Source: Coprinellus micaceus
Lineage: Eukaryota > Basidiomycota > Agaricomycetes > Agaricales > Psathyrellaceae
DNA length: 64,000 bases
Reading direction: 5' to 3'
Assembly: GCA_951394405.1 (NCBI GenBank)
Contig: OX596337.1
Location: 2,108,001 to 2,172,000, forward strand
Below the pieces are notes generated by a model. That model was given only the letters and a program-made list of their open reading frames with translations, searched no databases and had not been told where the DNA came from. This document shows positions 1-11,314 of the stretch, in pieces. A program made the position numbers and the translations under genes. Positions within the stretch are counted from its first letter, which is position 1, and every line of letters starts with the position of its first letter.

Positions 1-892
1 TCATTTGTTACCTACTTTGGTTACTGATTGCGTTTCTCCAGAGAACAACCCCCTGACTAAGGCTTTCGCTGATACATATCAGTCGACTGTCCTGGATGAC
101 GATCAGGAGTTTGCTCATCTCGGCGCGGACGATACGCAGGGGGTTCTTGATCAACTGTCCGGTCGTCGGGGTGAAGAGGATGAGTACGAAGAGGATGAGG
201 AGGCAGAGGTACCTGAGTACGAGGATGAAGAGACCCAACCAAGAGCGATGGATCCCTTTGAAGTACACCAAAAATTCCGAGAGATGAGGCAGAAGCGTGG
301 TTCGAGCCCGGTACGACTTTCCGCAGCTCCTATCTATCCGGCGACTGTTCTAATGCCCTTGTTTTCACATAGGTATACGATGAGGAGGACGGGATGGATT
401 TGACCGATACCACATGGATGGACTCCATGGACGGCGAGGAGGAGACCCGGGTTGCAGTGAAGACGATAAAGACCGTGGCCAAGAAGCCGTACCGGTCTGG
501 GCAAAACGAACTGGACCCGTCTGCTTTGGATGACGGATTTGAGGTGAGCAAACTCATATGACGACATGCTCGCCTAAAGAAGCGCTGCTGACCCATCCCA
601 GGATGGTAACTTGATGTCCAACAAACGCCCAGACGAGCGCCATCAGCAACAAGGACAGGTGTGGGCGAAACGAGAGGGTCGCAACCGCAATACCGCGACC
701 GCCCGCTCAGTGGGCGCTGCTGCGGTGACTGGCCTTGCCAAAGCCAAGTCTGGGGGCGGCTCTCTCCGCACAGGAGCCAAAGTTTTGGCGAGTGGTGGAG
801 CTGCTGGGGAGAAACCGAGGCCGGCGGTGAAGAAGGCTGAGAGCGTTCTTATCTCCAGGCTTGGAGACAAGTCGTCGCGATTTACGAGTTAG
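1..892 (+). CDS. C-terminal part of an unidentified acidic protein (5' end outside window)
   Basis: The reading frame enters from the left edge and ends at the TAG at 890-892. I read three exons: up to 310, 373-543 and 602-892, joined by GT-AG introns at 311-372 and 544-601, both closing in phase 0. The visible part starts with a very acidic stretch rich in Glu, Asp and Tyr (about residues 50-80), then a KFREMRQKRG segment, a second acidic block (DEEDGMDLTDTTWMDSM), and a basic, Ala/Gly/Lys-rich tail with many Arg and Lys. An acidic centre and basic tail suggest a disordered nuclear or chromatin-associated protein, but that is inference. I do not recognise the family. Confidence 0.6.
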
Positions 893-1085
893 AGGTGGCG
901 GATTAGGACCATGTATGTTGATATGACCCATGTTCTGTACTAATTTACATGTTGATCTACTTGTTCCATGCGGAGGAAGGTCGAATGGTGGTCGTGAAAG
1001 CGTTATGGCGCAACGAAGGAGGAAAGAAAATCCAGTGGCCTCACGGCCGGGTATCCCAATGAATAACATAGCCACGCGCAATAGG

Positions 1086-1853
1086 TTGTCGGTTGTCGTA
1101 AGATAGGAAGGGGAGGGGGAAGAGATGAGACAGGTCAATGGTGCTGATTCCCGGAAAAGGGCCTCCCAAAGCGCATCCAAGACGTTTTCGGTCGTGACTG
1201 TGGAACACTGTACGATCGTGACACCTGGCGTGAATGCGAGGAGCTCCTTCGTCGCCGGTTGCTCATCTGAATCTGCAGAGAGGTGTGAGGGGGGCCCAAT
1301 GGGGTGAAAGCGCGCGCTGCACACCTTCTGACGAAGCAGAATGAGCTTTGCCATGTTCGCCGGCGGACCCGACTCGCGGAAGGGATTCCCTGGATGGAAT
1401 TGAGAGGGTAAGGGAGACTTCCGCGCGCCAGAGACACTGGGACATACGTGAGGCGACCAGCATCCTCCCAGACTCGTATGCGTCGAGACCGTCGTCGCCC
1501 GCCATTAATGCAACCCAGATTGCGGGGAGACATATGTAGACGAAGAGGAGGGCGGCAAGGGAGCTCGTGAAGAGAACAGCAAACATCGTCGCTCAGGCGC
1601 GGACAGCGCGTGCGGGATGGTGCTCCAGAGTTGCGCGACGGGACGGGGGGACGACGGGGAAGGCTTGGAACGGATGCATCCAATATTCCTCTGCGAAATA
1701 AACAAAATTGCGTGATGTTTGCCGGCACCGGCATTTGCCGGGTTCGAACCAGTTCGCCCGCGGGGTCACGAATCTCTGTGCCGCACAAACGTACCCTCGT
1801 TGTACTGGGGTTCTCGCCCATAGCTGGAACTCATGGAATGCTCTGTAGCTCAC
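1086..1853 (-). CDS. Possible membrane protein, gene model unresolved
   Basis: Coding-like pieces on the minus strand occupy different frames. A piece starting at 1853 (MSYRAFHEFQLWARTPVQ) runs into a GTACGT donor and could resume at an acceptor near 1692. From the ATG at 1586 a strongly hydrophobic helix follows (about residues 4-28, VLFTSSLAALLFVYICLPAI), then an AGDDGLDAYESGRMLVAS segment. A GTATGT donor near 1448 and an acceptor near 1393 join this to a long frame containing TPGVTIVQCSTVTTENVLDAL. The frames between 1586 and 1690 do not connect without a frame change, and I could not place the stop: the frame stays open to 707, antisense to the gene upstream. It may be a single-pass organellar membrane protein or a damaged gene. 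I do not recognise the family. Confidence 0.35.
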
Positions 1854-1951
1854 CCCCTACACCTGTGACAAACTGCACCAGTATCCACCCACACGCACGG
1901 CACCAAACGAACTGACAGCTGACCCCGGAGTTGCTCCCACTGGCACTCCCC

Positions 1952-2977
1952 ATGGCGTTGGCACACCGAGTCCTGTCCACCCTCACCGTCGCGTCTGTTG
2001 GCCTCACCTGCAAGGCCGTCCTCTCTTCTGGTCTTTGCAGTGTTAGCGTTACTGGCCTGAACCATCTCCTGAACGCTCTCCAGGCCAATGATGGACGCGG
2101 TGTTGTAACAGGTTCGTCTCGAGATCTGTCGGCTTCGATGTGATGCATTCTTCTCATATCCGTTCTATTAGTGGCCAATCATATCTCAACGTGCGTTTAT
2201 ATCACCTAGGATGGCGACAGCCAGTGCTGAACGTTATGTTAGGTTAGATGACCCTCTGACCTGGGGCATCCTACCAGCAAGCTTCTACTTTAGCTCCCGC
2301 ACAACGCGCTGGACCTTAGGTGCCTCTGATATCATGTTCACAAACCCGTGAGGCCCCGTCAAAGCTTCTAGACGCCCGAGTTGAGTTATCTAACGGACTT
2401 TCGCGCCGCTGACAGTGTGTTCTCCACGTTCTTCCGCCTCGGACAGACCATTGAAACCTTTCGCGGACAGGGGACCTACCAGAAAGCAGTTGATGCCGCA
2501 ATCCATAAGGTCGACAACGGGGGATGGGTACACCTTTTTAGTGAAGGGAAGGTGAACCAGCCACAGACATACCCCATAGATTCTGAACGTCTGGCCCGTT
2601 TACCGCGGTTCAAATGGGGCGTGTAAGCGCTTCTCTTCCCTTGCTCTTATCACCCTTTAACTCCCTCCCCCAGCGGACGCATACTCATGGAAACATCGCA
2701 CAACCTCCCTACTGTCATTCCGATGTGGTTGACGGGCTACGAGCGCCTCATGCCTGAAGGACGTGAGTTTCCATACAAATACCTCCCTAGGTTTGGGACG
2801 AACCTGGGTGTGGCATTTGGAGACCCGATACCCCCTGACCTACTGGCTGATGCGATGACATGCCAACCTGACGGCATGGACGAGGCGAGGATACGGGTCA
2901 CGATGCTCCTGCATGATCGTGTCGAGGACCTTGGACGGACAATCTCTGATAACCCTTCGCGATTGACGACTAATTGA
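1952..2977 (+). CDS. TAZ1: Tafazzin, mitochondrial phospholipid-lysophospholipid transacylase
   Basis: Tafazzin remodels the acyl chains of cardiolipin on mitochondrial membranes facing the intermembrane space. Five exons (1952-2111, 2172-2190, 2243-2347, 2416-2622, 2674-2977) give 264 residues, the usual size, and all junctions close in frame. The acyltransferase HX4D motif is intact at about His57-Asp62, inside NHISTLDDPLTWGIL. Further family blocks follow: RWTLGASDIMF, RGQGTYQKAVD, WVHLFSEGKVN (the glycerolipid-binding EGK block), RFKWGVGR and YLPRFGTNLGVAFG. Exon 2 is a 19-nt microexon that completes the catalytic motif. The start was chosen as the first ATG in frame; a TTG 21 bases upstream is not used in eukaryotes. 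The start lies only about 100 bp from the divergent minus-strand locus, so the two may share a promoter. Confidence 0.93.
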
Positions 2978-3328
2978 TATCATACTTAGATTTAGTGCAA
3001 GATCGTACCATAGGCCAACCCCGTCGAGACTTTCAGGGAGTACCTCTACGGCGGCTCCGGGCTTCAGGGGCATGCGTTCCTGCCCCTGCCGTGATACACC
3101 CCTTCGCTAGTCGACGTATCGCAACCTAAAAGCCAATCATTCGGTTAGCTTCATCTCTCCTTACGGCTCTCCATGTTCCTTTTCAGTTTACGAAGGCACC
3201 CGCGTCCTCGGATCGACCAGTCTTCACGAAATGCTCACGCTCTGCACGGCGTTCTTTTTTGGCTCGGAATACTAATACAGATAATCTTACTGGTAACATT
3301 AAGCTTGAAGGATAATAATCCCTTCAAA
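2978..3328. other. Spacer between tafazzin and the glycosidase
   Basis: This 350-bp stretch separates the 3' ends of two convergent genes and should hold their 3' UTRs. The AT-rich piece near 3280-3325 (TAATACAGATAATCTTACTG, then GATAATAATCCC) may include the polyadenylation region of the minus-strand gene. I see no open reading frame worth calling and no structured RNA. Confidence 0.4.
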
Positions 3329-5202
3329 TCACACCCCGCTTCCCTCCACCACTGGCCCTTTCTCGACCATACCCTTGAATGCCCTGAATCCCGCATCCAA
3401 AAGCAAAACGAACGCCTGACCCTCGGGGCTATACTCGCCCCTCGCACTTTGACTGTGGAATTTCAGAGGGTCCACTGTCCCTTGGAGCCAACCGTCTGAG
3501 GTGAGGCTGCGCTGGATGAAAGAAAGAGCGTGGTTGGCCGAAGGGATGGACTTGAAGTCGTGCGTTAAAGTGGCGAGGCGGTAGGTCGTGGCAGCAATGA
3601 GGGCAGTGGATGAGGTGTCGGTGAACGTCGTAGGGTCGTTGATGACGTTGTGCAGGGCTCCATTGGGCTCCTATAAATGCAACACGTCAAGTTTAGCGGG
3701 GCTTAAAGGGGTAAGCAAGATAGGCGAGATGGGCGCTTACCTGGTGTTTCCATGACGTCACGATGATCTCGTCGATCCAATCGACCAAATTGGCCTGTTC
3801 CTTTCGAAGTTCGCTACCGAACGATGAATGGTTGAATGTTGCGAGTACGCGCATCATGCCAGCCGCAGCCCAGCCGTTGCCCGTTGCCCAGTGGGTGTTG
3901 TCCTGGAACGAACCAAGCACGATGTGCCTCCACGTCGGAACTCCGAGTTGGGGAGAGGGATTTTGCAGTGCGTCCCGGTATAGACGGCATTGGTCGTAGG
4001 CTTCGAGGAGTAGGTCTTTGTCTAATTGCAGGGCGCCGTAGTATGCAATGAATGGGGGGACCATATACACGAAGTCGGACCTACACATCATCAGGTCTGT
4101 ATCAACCTCAAAGTCACCGAGAGCACGACGTGGACTCACCACAGCTGAACCTCCTTCGCCCTATGCGATATCGCTCCAGTCCGGCTCCTCGGTGCATCGT
4201 TGAGGAGGTAAGATAGTTGGCCTTGGGCTGCGCTGGAGTACCATGGGCTTCGTTTATCCGTGCGAGTCCAGTTGGCGAGGAGGACAGCAGTTCCAAGGCT
4301 GGCGGGATCGGCGGCGGAACCTTGGTTCGGGAAGAGGGCTTTGCTTGATGCGGGTTTGTTTCGGAGCGTTGTATTCACGATATCGAATGTGTGGGTAGGA
4401 GTCCACGAAGCGTTGAGGGTAGATGGGGGAGGGAAGGCGGATGGGCTGAACACCGAGAGGCCGGGCGTGTAGACTTCTGTGAGGGCCTGGGCTGCAGTTC
4501 CGAGTTCCCAGCTATGAGGATGTCTATTAGAGGTAAGGTAGTGAAATTGTCAAGGTTATCCTCACCTCGCCTTTGAAATATTTAGCATATTATTTCGAAC
4601 CCTAGCAAGCGTGACGTTCGAGAACGGCTCACTCCCCACACTCGCCAAGAGCGAACCGAGGAGGTTGAGCTTCGCCGCACCGTTGATGACGCTGTTCAGC
4701 ACTGCGACCATGGTGAGCGGGGGCTTGGAGCCAGTGGGTGGGTGGCAGGTCGGCGTAATTATGGTATTGGGGTTCTCTCCTCTTTAAACCGTGTCCATGC
4801 CATGTCGAAGATGCATATGTCCGCGATCTTCACATGCTTGAGGGGTCTCGAAGACGACTCACCCAAACGTCAATAGTATCCGGGTCATATGCAGCACTAG
4901 GAACGGGGTTTTGACCTTCGAACCGGATAAATGTCGATAGATATCATCGAGGGCCTCGTTATACCCCACTATCAGATTGAGATGGTTCTCCTAAGTATCC
5001 GAGCGAGACAGAAAGCAAATGCTTAGGCAATATGGTGCGGCTGCCTGACTGACTGAGAATCGCTAGGGACACGTTCGAGTGCAGCGCATGGCATGGGAAT
5101 GGCGATCATCAAGACGGGGTTGGTGAGGGACATTGGGTGGGCTCCAAGAACTTCGATGCGTGATGTTGGAGCGGGAAGACCGCCGAGGAAACAAGTACGC
5201 AT
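3329..5202 (-). CDS. GH88/GH105-like six-hairpin glycosidase, N-terminal part frameshifted
   Basis: This looks like an alpha/alpha-barrel hydrolase related to unsaturated glucuronyl or rhamnogalacturonyl hydrolases, which act on lyase products of pectin-type polysaccharides. From the Met at 4711, four exons (4566-4711, 4140-4511, 3741-4080, 3329-3670) give a clean 399-residue frame. Family marks are SDFVYMVPPFIAYYG (with the likely catalytic Asp) and DNTHWATGNGWAAAGMMRVL, which resembles the W-x-x-GNGW block of YteR-type enzymes. Coding similarity extends upstream: DPDTIDVW joins NPNTIITPTCHPP across a GTGAGT intron, and further upstream come VGYNEALDDIYRH and APTSRIEVLGAHP. These upstream pieces need one base more or less at about 4929-4931 to read through. 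I tentatively place the start at the Met at 5202; an earlier exon with a signal peptide is possible. The exact GH family assignment is inference. Confidence 0.72.
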
Positions 5203-5579
5203 GAAGGGGCGTCGGTTTCGATTCAGAAGTGAATCTCTCGGGCTGATTAGACCGGCATTCGACAAGGGGACAGTCTGTGTGGGCGGGGCAGAAGAGGGCC
5301 GAGCTCCATTGGCCAAGTTTCTCTGTGAACTGGTGGGAATAGTCTGGAGCGAAATTGGGGTACTGCGGTTCGTGGGCTTCACAGGACATTGTGTCTGTAG
5401 ATTTGTCCTGTTTCGCATCGCGGAGTGCACTGGTGGTCAACGTCAAGCACTGGCCAGCGCCGCGTGGCGCGAGAAATTTGAGCGATTCGCAGTTGGGTCT
5501 CCGACCGCCACCTCCGCGCTTGCAAAGGAGCTGCTCTACAAGTCTGTTTCATCCTTCACGAGGAATCTCAAGCAGCAAG
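5203..5579. other. Region upstream of the glycosidase, no independent gene
   Basis: Open frames occur on both strands here. The minus-strand frame that carries the N-terminal glycosidase pieces stays open up to about 5430, so an additional first exon could lie in this stretch. The long plus-strand frame covering 5093-5683 shows no domain I recognise and looks like the shadow of that gene. No RNA gene or repeat was seen. Confidence 0.3.
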
Positions 5580-7110
5580 CATGGCGATGGCATACCCTAG
5601 TTCATCCTATCAAATCCTGGCAAACGACATGCCATCAACCTCGCCAAAACGGCAGGCATATCAGAAGGTCCTCGAGTGGTTAAGGAGGGCGGGGACCGCC
5701 CCAAAAGGCCTCAATATGCATGGAAATATCGGCAATGACGGATGCCTGCCCTCGCCGCAGACCGCCTGCAGATTCTCGAACCCTCTACTCGCACAACCTT
5801 TGTCCAGCAACTCTCTCATTGTACTCCAAGGCCTCTATGCTGGCCCTCACCTGGGTGCGTCAGGAACCTTCTGGACAATCTGGGAGACGCACAGGGTCTC
5901 CTGTGGCTGGTTATCTGCGCCCTAGTCCTCAAGGTTTGGTGGAGCTGGGACAAGCCAGGCACAGAGGACCTTTCCAAGCGCATTTTCTACCAATTACCAC
6001 TCATCGCTTCACTGGAATTGAAGCATCTCGACGACGCGATTTTGGGCCATACCTTCTTGCGTCAGGTTGGTTTTCCAGCCGACCTGCTTTGACGACTAGT
6101 TTCCGTTACTTGGGAGGCTGACCGGCCCCATGCGTTACCCTTTCTCAGGGTCGCCCAGCAACGTCGAAACCTTGAAGATTTAGCCATCTCCCAGTGCCGA
6201 CAGGAAGGCGCTATGTCGGACCTACTGCAAAGCAATTTCCCTCATTTCTCTAACGTTCCACACCTCCCAAACTGGAGACCCTGTCCTTAAAAGCTGCAGT
6301 TCACCTCGACCTCTTGGATTTCGTCGTAACGCCTACTGTTCTAGCTCTTGACCTCGGCTTTGCGCACTTCCAAAAAGCTCGACGGAGAAGACACCGACGA
6401 TGAAGTAGAGCCGAATTGGTTCGAATCTCTCTTCCAACACTTCATCCAGAGGTCCGAGGGCGCTCTGCGCAATTTAACGCTACAAAACCTGTGGGGTGAT
6501 ACAGGTCCGGAAGGCCTCGCTTCATGCGCAACCCTTGTACCCTCCATACAGCGCCTCTCCCTGAATGAAGAGTCTCTGTGGAGCTCTCTGTAGGAGGACT
6601 AGGGGCGTCTATGGAAACCGGAACCGGAGGTGGAACATCATTCGGGAAGGGGAATCTGAGGTTTTGGCATTCCTTCCCAATCTCAAAGTTCTCTATCTTC
6701 TCGAGGTTCCAATTCTCGCCGCCCTTGATGCTCGGGGTTTTTCCGTGCCCCACCCCTGCACCATAAACCTCGGGTACTCCAATGCCCTGACAGACCAGAC
6801 GATGGCAGAAGACAAGCTAGGCGTGGGTGAGCTCACGACTCCGGTTGTGGTACGACGACGATTGGTTTTCTACTAAAGGCGGGCTTCGCGGTCGTGCGGA
6901 GCAGAGAAGGGACCTCCGTGCGCTCCCACTTATCGGCTGGCAAAGTACGGACCATCTTTCGGACGCTCAGGCCTCAGGCTCCGGTGTGGCATCGACCCTT
7001 CAAACTGAGAGTGTCATTCTAGTGCCCCCCGCCCCACCCCCTTTCTCTCGCCATAGTGATGACCTCGAGTTTTTTGCCTTTTGGAACGTGGAACCATCGG
7101 CCTACACCTA
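5580..7110 (+). pseudogene. Leucine-rich (F-box/LRR-like) gene remnant with several frame changes
   Basis: Plus-strand segments look like the leucine-rich repeats that follow F-boxes in many basidiomycete proteins, but they sit in different frames. They include IFYQLPLIASLELKHLDD (about 5970-6040), KLETLSLKAAVHLDLLDF (about 6265-6330), GALRNLTLQNLWGD (about 6450-6510) and LAFLPNLKVLYLLEVPIL (about 6660-6720). Between the second and third blocks, the A-run at about 6370-6374 is one base too long for the frame to continue (FAHFQK into LDGEDTDDE). Other breaks, between 6100 and 6250 and near 6590, cannot be explained by clear introns. No F-box itself is recognisable. I infer a decayed member of the expanded fungal F-box/LRR families; a gene with poor assembly quality is the alternative. 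Confidence 0.4.
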
Positions 7111-7370
7111 ACCCGTCGTCCCCGCCCTCCCCAAGAAGCCCGATAGAGACGAAGAGTTCCGAAACCCTCATTCGAATCCAGATTGGAGCCTGACTAGGAC
7201 TATTAGCAGTTAGTTAATATGCCCGTTCTATTTATCTACATTCTAATTTCTATGTGTAAGTAGTTCACTAAGGGTCCGTGGATGTTGTTTAGATCGGGCG
7301 AAGGTCGCAAGGTCGCAAGACAGACGCCAGGTATATGCGAGGAAGATTCATCGCGAAGGTAAGCACCAAA

Positions 7371-10300
7371 TCAAGCGTTCGCCGCCCCAAGATTCTCCTT
7401 CCTACTCCGATGGCTCTTCCTCGCCCTCGCCAGATGCTTCGCACTTTCTGGCGGCCTGAAACCGAGCGTTGATGTTTTCTTCGCACATTCTTCTGCAGCG
7501 GCTCTGTCTTCCTGCAGAGAACGGAATTCTTCGGGTGGAGAGAAGGGGCTGGGTGGCGCAATGGAAGGGCTGGGTGGTAGATGGCTGTCTAAGTTGCACT
7601 CGCCATCGCTCGCTAAGGCAGGTGAGTCGGCGATGAGGACTGCTTCGGCGTCTTGGAAGACGATGGGAAGCGGCGCTTCGTATCCTGTGATCCCAAGATG
7701 GCGACAGTAGTATTGGACGGCAGCTTGGAACGCCGTGCGTCGAGCGTTCCGCATATTCCAGTCCTGCCAGTTGCTGTGGTAGGTCAACGTCAGACGTGGT
7801 CCTCAACTGAGAAAGCGATTTTACGCACCCATTGTGAGGGATACCAATGGTCAGGGTAAGGTAGCGCTGATAAACGATGTGCTGTAGCGTAACACCAGTA
7901 CCCGGGCGATACCAACGGTTCTCTTCTGTGGCCAACCAGTCGTTCAATGCCTTTTCGAGAGCATCGAGCCTCTCAAGCGACGTCTTCCAGCCAATTTCCA
8001 TGGTCATATTTTCCGTCGTCTTGTCGCTTCGCCGAGCATTCGTTCTGCGAATCAAGAACTTCAGCTTGGTCGATGAAGTAGGTGTGGGTGTCGCTTACAT
8101 GAATTCGGTGAAAAGTTGGCTGTTGAAGTAATAGGTTTCTGTACCGTCGGAACGCTGGAATACAGTCTAATGAAGAATGAGTCGAAGGGGTTAACTTAGG
8201 CATGTTGAGAACTTACTGCAAATAAACCAACTTTCTTCACGACAAGATTTTCTGTACCGATGAAGACGCGATCGCCAGTATCGTAGGGGCTGATTCGTCG
8301 CGTCAGTAAAGCTCACTCAGACGGCCAGTATAGGTAGAATGGCCTACTGAGTGACAAATAGGAACATAATGGCATCGAAGGCCCGACTCGCAGAACTCTT
8401 GAAGATGAAGCTAGCCGCAATCCCGATGGAGTACATGCTCGTCAAAGAGCTACCGACATCCACACCGAACACGCTCAGGCTGATAAACGCGACGATGATG
8501 CAAGCGAGGATGAGCAAGATGCGGTCCAGGGTCTTCAGGGCCGCCCCGGCGTCCTTTAGCGAGCGGGAAAGGAATCGTCGCTCTTGGTATGTTTTAACAA
8601 GCTTAACCTTCAGTTCTCCGCGGGACAGATCGCCGTTGCTATCTTTGTCGAAAAGGTGAAACGCGCTCTCTGCCTCTTGCACAGTAGAAAAGGCGGGATA
8701 GAAGTCGGAAGCAACGAGATATTTGCGGTGCCTATCCCTCAGGCGGCGGAAGATCGACTTTGCCAAGCGCTGCAACATAGTTCAGCAATCGTGTACACAT
8801 GACCCACCATCAAGATGCATACCTTGGCCTCTTGTGAGGAACTCACGTCCCAAGATAACAAGTCTACTTGCTTCCCCTGGAGATTACGAGCGTCATGGAG
8901 TACCGCTTTCCCAACGGCTTTAGCTGCTGTCTTGATGGCCTGCTCAGCATCTGTCGTTCTTCGAGGCATCTGTGGTCGTTGAGGACCACGGTCAAAGAGT
9001 GGGGTACCACGGGCACTTTCTGGGTAGCTAGCAGCGCTGGGTGTATGCCGATGATGAGGCTCGAATTGGTTCTTTTGGAGAGCAAGCCTAGGGGGAGTAG
9101 GGGCGCTGAGCTTGACCTTATCCGAGAAATGGATTGTTTCGAGAGGGATCTCTTCGATATTTTGGTCAGTCCCCGATCCGCGGCCAGAATGTTTGATGCT
9201 CGCAAAGGGGTCCTTAAATTCCTCGGCTGGGGTCACGAGATTCGACGGGCCAGGAGTAGGAGTGAAGAATGAGAATGACATCCGTTTCCTTGAGGGGTCC
9301 TCTGCATCTCCGTCTGGCTCCACATGGTTGGATAGTTGGGATGGATTCTTGAGAGCAGACCGTAACGCGCTGTCCAGCTTGCGAGCGTGCTCCTTCTCTG
9401 ACATTTCCTTCCCGAACCCAAAGCTGTTCATAGGCGTCTGGATGCCATGGGGGCGCTTGTAATTCTTCGGCCGGTATTTCTGCAGCTTTTCGATAACGAC
9501 AAGGGATTTCTGGACTTCTTCGATGCGGTCGCTGTACGCGGTCTGGTGGAAATTCCACGCTGCGAGTGGAAATCTGTCAGTAATTGTGAGAGCCTCAACG
9601 GGGAAACTCACCGATGACATGGGAGAGCATCTTCTGGATGCATACAATGAAGACGAAGAAGAAGAAAAACAAGACGACTTGGTAAACCTACAGAATGAGA
9701 AAACGAATGTGAGCAGAAGTAAAACTGAGAGGTTCATATAACCCACCCGTTCCGTATATGGTGCTGCGCTTGTTACATCGTCGTCCATGGAATGCAGCTG
9801 ATAGATGTGGTCGAAGATGATGACCCAGCTAGCAATGGCACTGGCACCATAAAATGCTGGCTTCGCAGTATCCTTCACGGCATTGTACATCTCTAATCTT
9901 GACTTGATGGCCTCTGAGACATGGCCCCAGGTCGCAACTAGAAAGTATTGAACGAAGAGCGGAATAACGTCGACAATCAAGGCAAGGAACCACGAGATTA
10001 TGATATTTGCGGCGACCCAGAAAAACCATGCTTGGATATTCTTGTCGATGAATCGTCTATGCTCGGTTGGGTTGGGCTTGTACCAGACAAAGTGGACGAC
10101 GAGAGGAGCGGTGGTGACGATGGCTGAAAGCAGCGTTGAGCCAATTAAAGTTGTGAACAGAAATTTGATGACCCTGCCAGCCGGCGTCAGTCGAGATCCT
10201 GGTTCACAAGGAATGGATGTACCCACCGTCTGATAAAGGAATTCTCTCCTTTCTTCTTTATCCCAAGCTGGTCGGAGAACTTCGCCTGTTGCTCTGCAAG

Positions 10301-11314
10301 GTCCTCCTCACCAGACCAGTCATAGTCGTCGTCGGAAGGCTCTCCTTCTGACCCTCCCGGCGTCGAAAACCCTGAACGCATTCCACTTGTTGGTTCCGAA
10401 TCGTCACGCGTATGAGTAGGATAATATGGGGCCATCGGGGAGAACTCCTTGAAGTCGGCCACCGTAGGCGATTTCATTGTCACCGTCATCTTCTGCGGCT
10501 TCTTGCGTTCGCCTACCCCGCTACCTCCCGCATCTCCCCCGTCGCGTTTTCCATCATGTTCCCCGCGCCCCCTATCCTCGGTGATCTGGGACTCGGAAGC
10601 AGACGCCCGCATTTCTATGTCTTTATCCAAGTCGCGTATCTCTAGTCCTGGGGGCCTTCGCGGGCGATCGGTCAAGGTCGCAGCAGATGTGCTGGCACTT
10701 GGAGCACCACTTAGAAGTGGTTGGTAAGGTTGGCGTGGAGGGAACTTGTAACCCTCAGGGAAAGGGTCCCTGTGCTTGCCGGAGTGACCATCAGATTCGT
10801 TGTTCACTGCGGAGCCTCCGCGCGAGAGCCGTCTTCGCGAAGTGGTCTCAAGGGAGTTGAAAGTTCTGGTGGCGGCCGAGGTGGTGACATCGTCACAGAA
10901 GGGGTCCCGCCCTTGCGATGACATGCGTGCTACGGTGTCTGACCGCACATCCTTGCTCTCTTCTTGTGATTCGGAATTGGAATCGGACGACGACTCCAAC
11001 GCGTGTACCGAAGCTATCGTCTGACGACGTCGACGATCCGGTTGCCTGTGTGCCATGAATGGGTTATCGTCGTCTTCGCTGTCGCTGCTAAAACAGCTAC
11101 GAGCGGGACCGGAGCTGTGAGGAGGTGTAGGACGGCGAATCGGTAGGTAGCGGCCTGCGTCGCCACCGACGGTAGTGCGCCTGTTCGCCATAGGTGTTGG
11201 CCTTTGGGTTCTTGGCGTGCTTATAGGGTGGGTGCTGCGGAAAATGGGGTATAATTCCAGTGACACATGCGCGCTGAGCTGTAATGGAGCAGGATTAGGG
11301 GCGCGATCGGCCAA
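7371..11314 (-). CDS. EF-hand mechanosensitive channel of the MscS family
   Basis: This is a fungal Msy1/Msy2-type MscS channel, known in fission yeast to sit in ER-type membranes and shape calcium signals after hypo-osmotic shock. The N-terminal ~375 residues are hydrophilic, Ser/Arg/Asp-rich and probably disordered. Hydrophobic segments follow (IKFLFTTLIGSTLLSAIV, WFFWVAANIIISWFLALIV, VVLFFFFVFIVCI). A canonical EF-hand loop, DKDSNGDLSRGE, has acidic residues at positions 1, 3, 7 and 12. The MscS core has TM3-like GSSLTSMYSIGIAASFIF and then ASRAFDAIMFLFVTHPYDTGDRV. The C-terminal cytoplasmic part continues through NWQDWNMRNARRTAF to the TGA at 7371-7373. Introns are short; one (GTGGGT...GCAG) joins FIRR to VIKFL near 10190-10240. 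A second in-frame Met lies 41 residues downstream of the chosen start and is a possible alternative. Confidence 0.9.

Noticed and set aside
1735..1775. GGTTCGAACC on either strand, possible tRNA
   Set aside because: The motif is a palindrome. On the minus strand four of five stem pairs form, but no partner for the acceptor stem exists at the right distance, and it lies within the presumed intron of the minus-strand locus.
5093..5683. 196-codon plus-strand frame
   Set aside because: It is antisense to the N-terminal exons of the GH88-like gene, whose minus-strand frame gives recognisable protein; no domain was seen on the plus strand.
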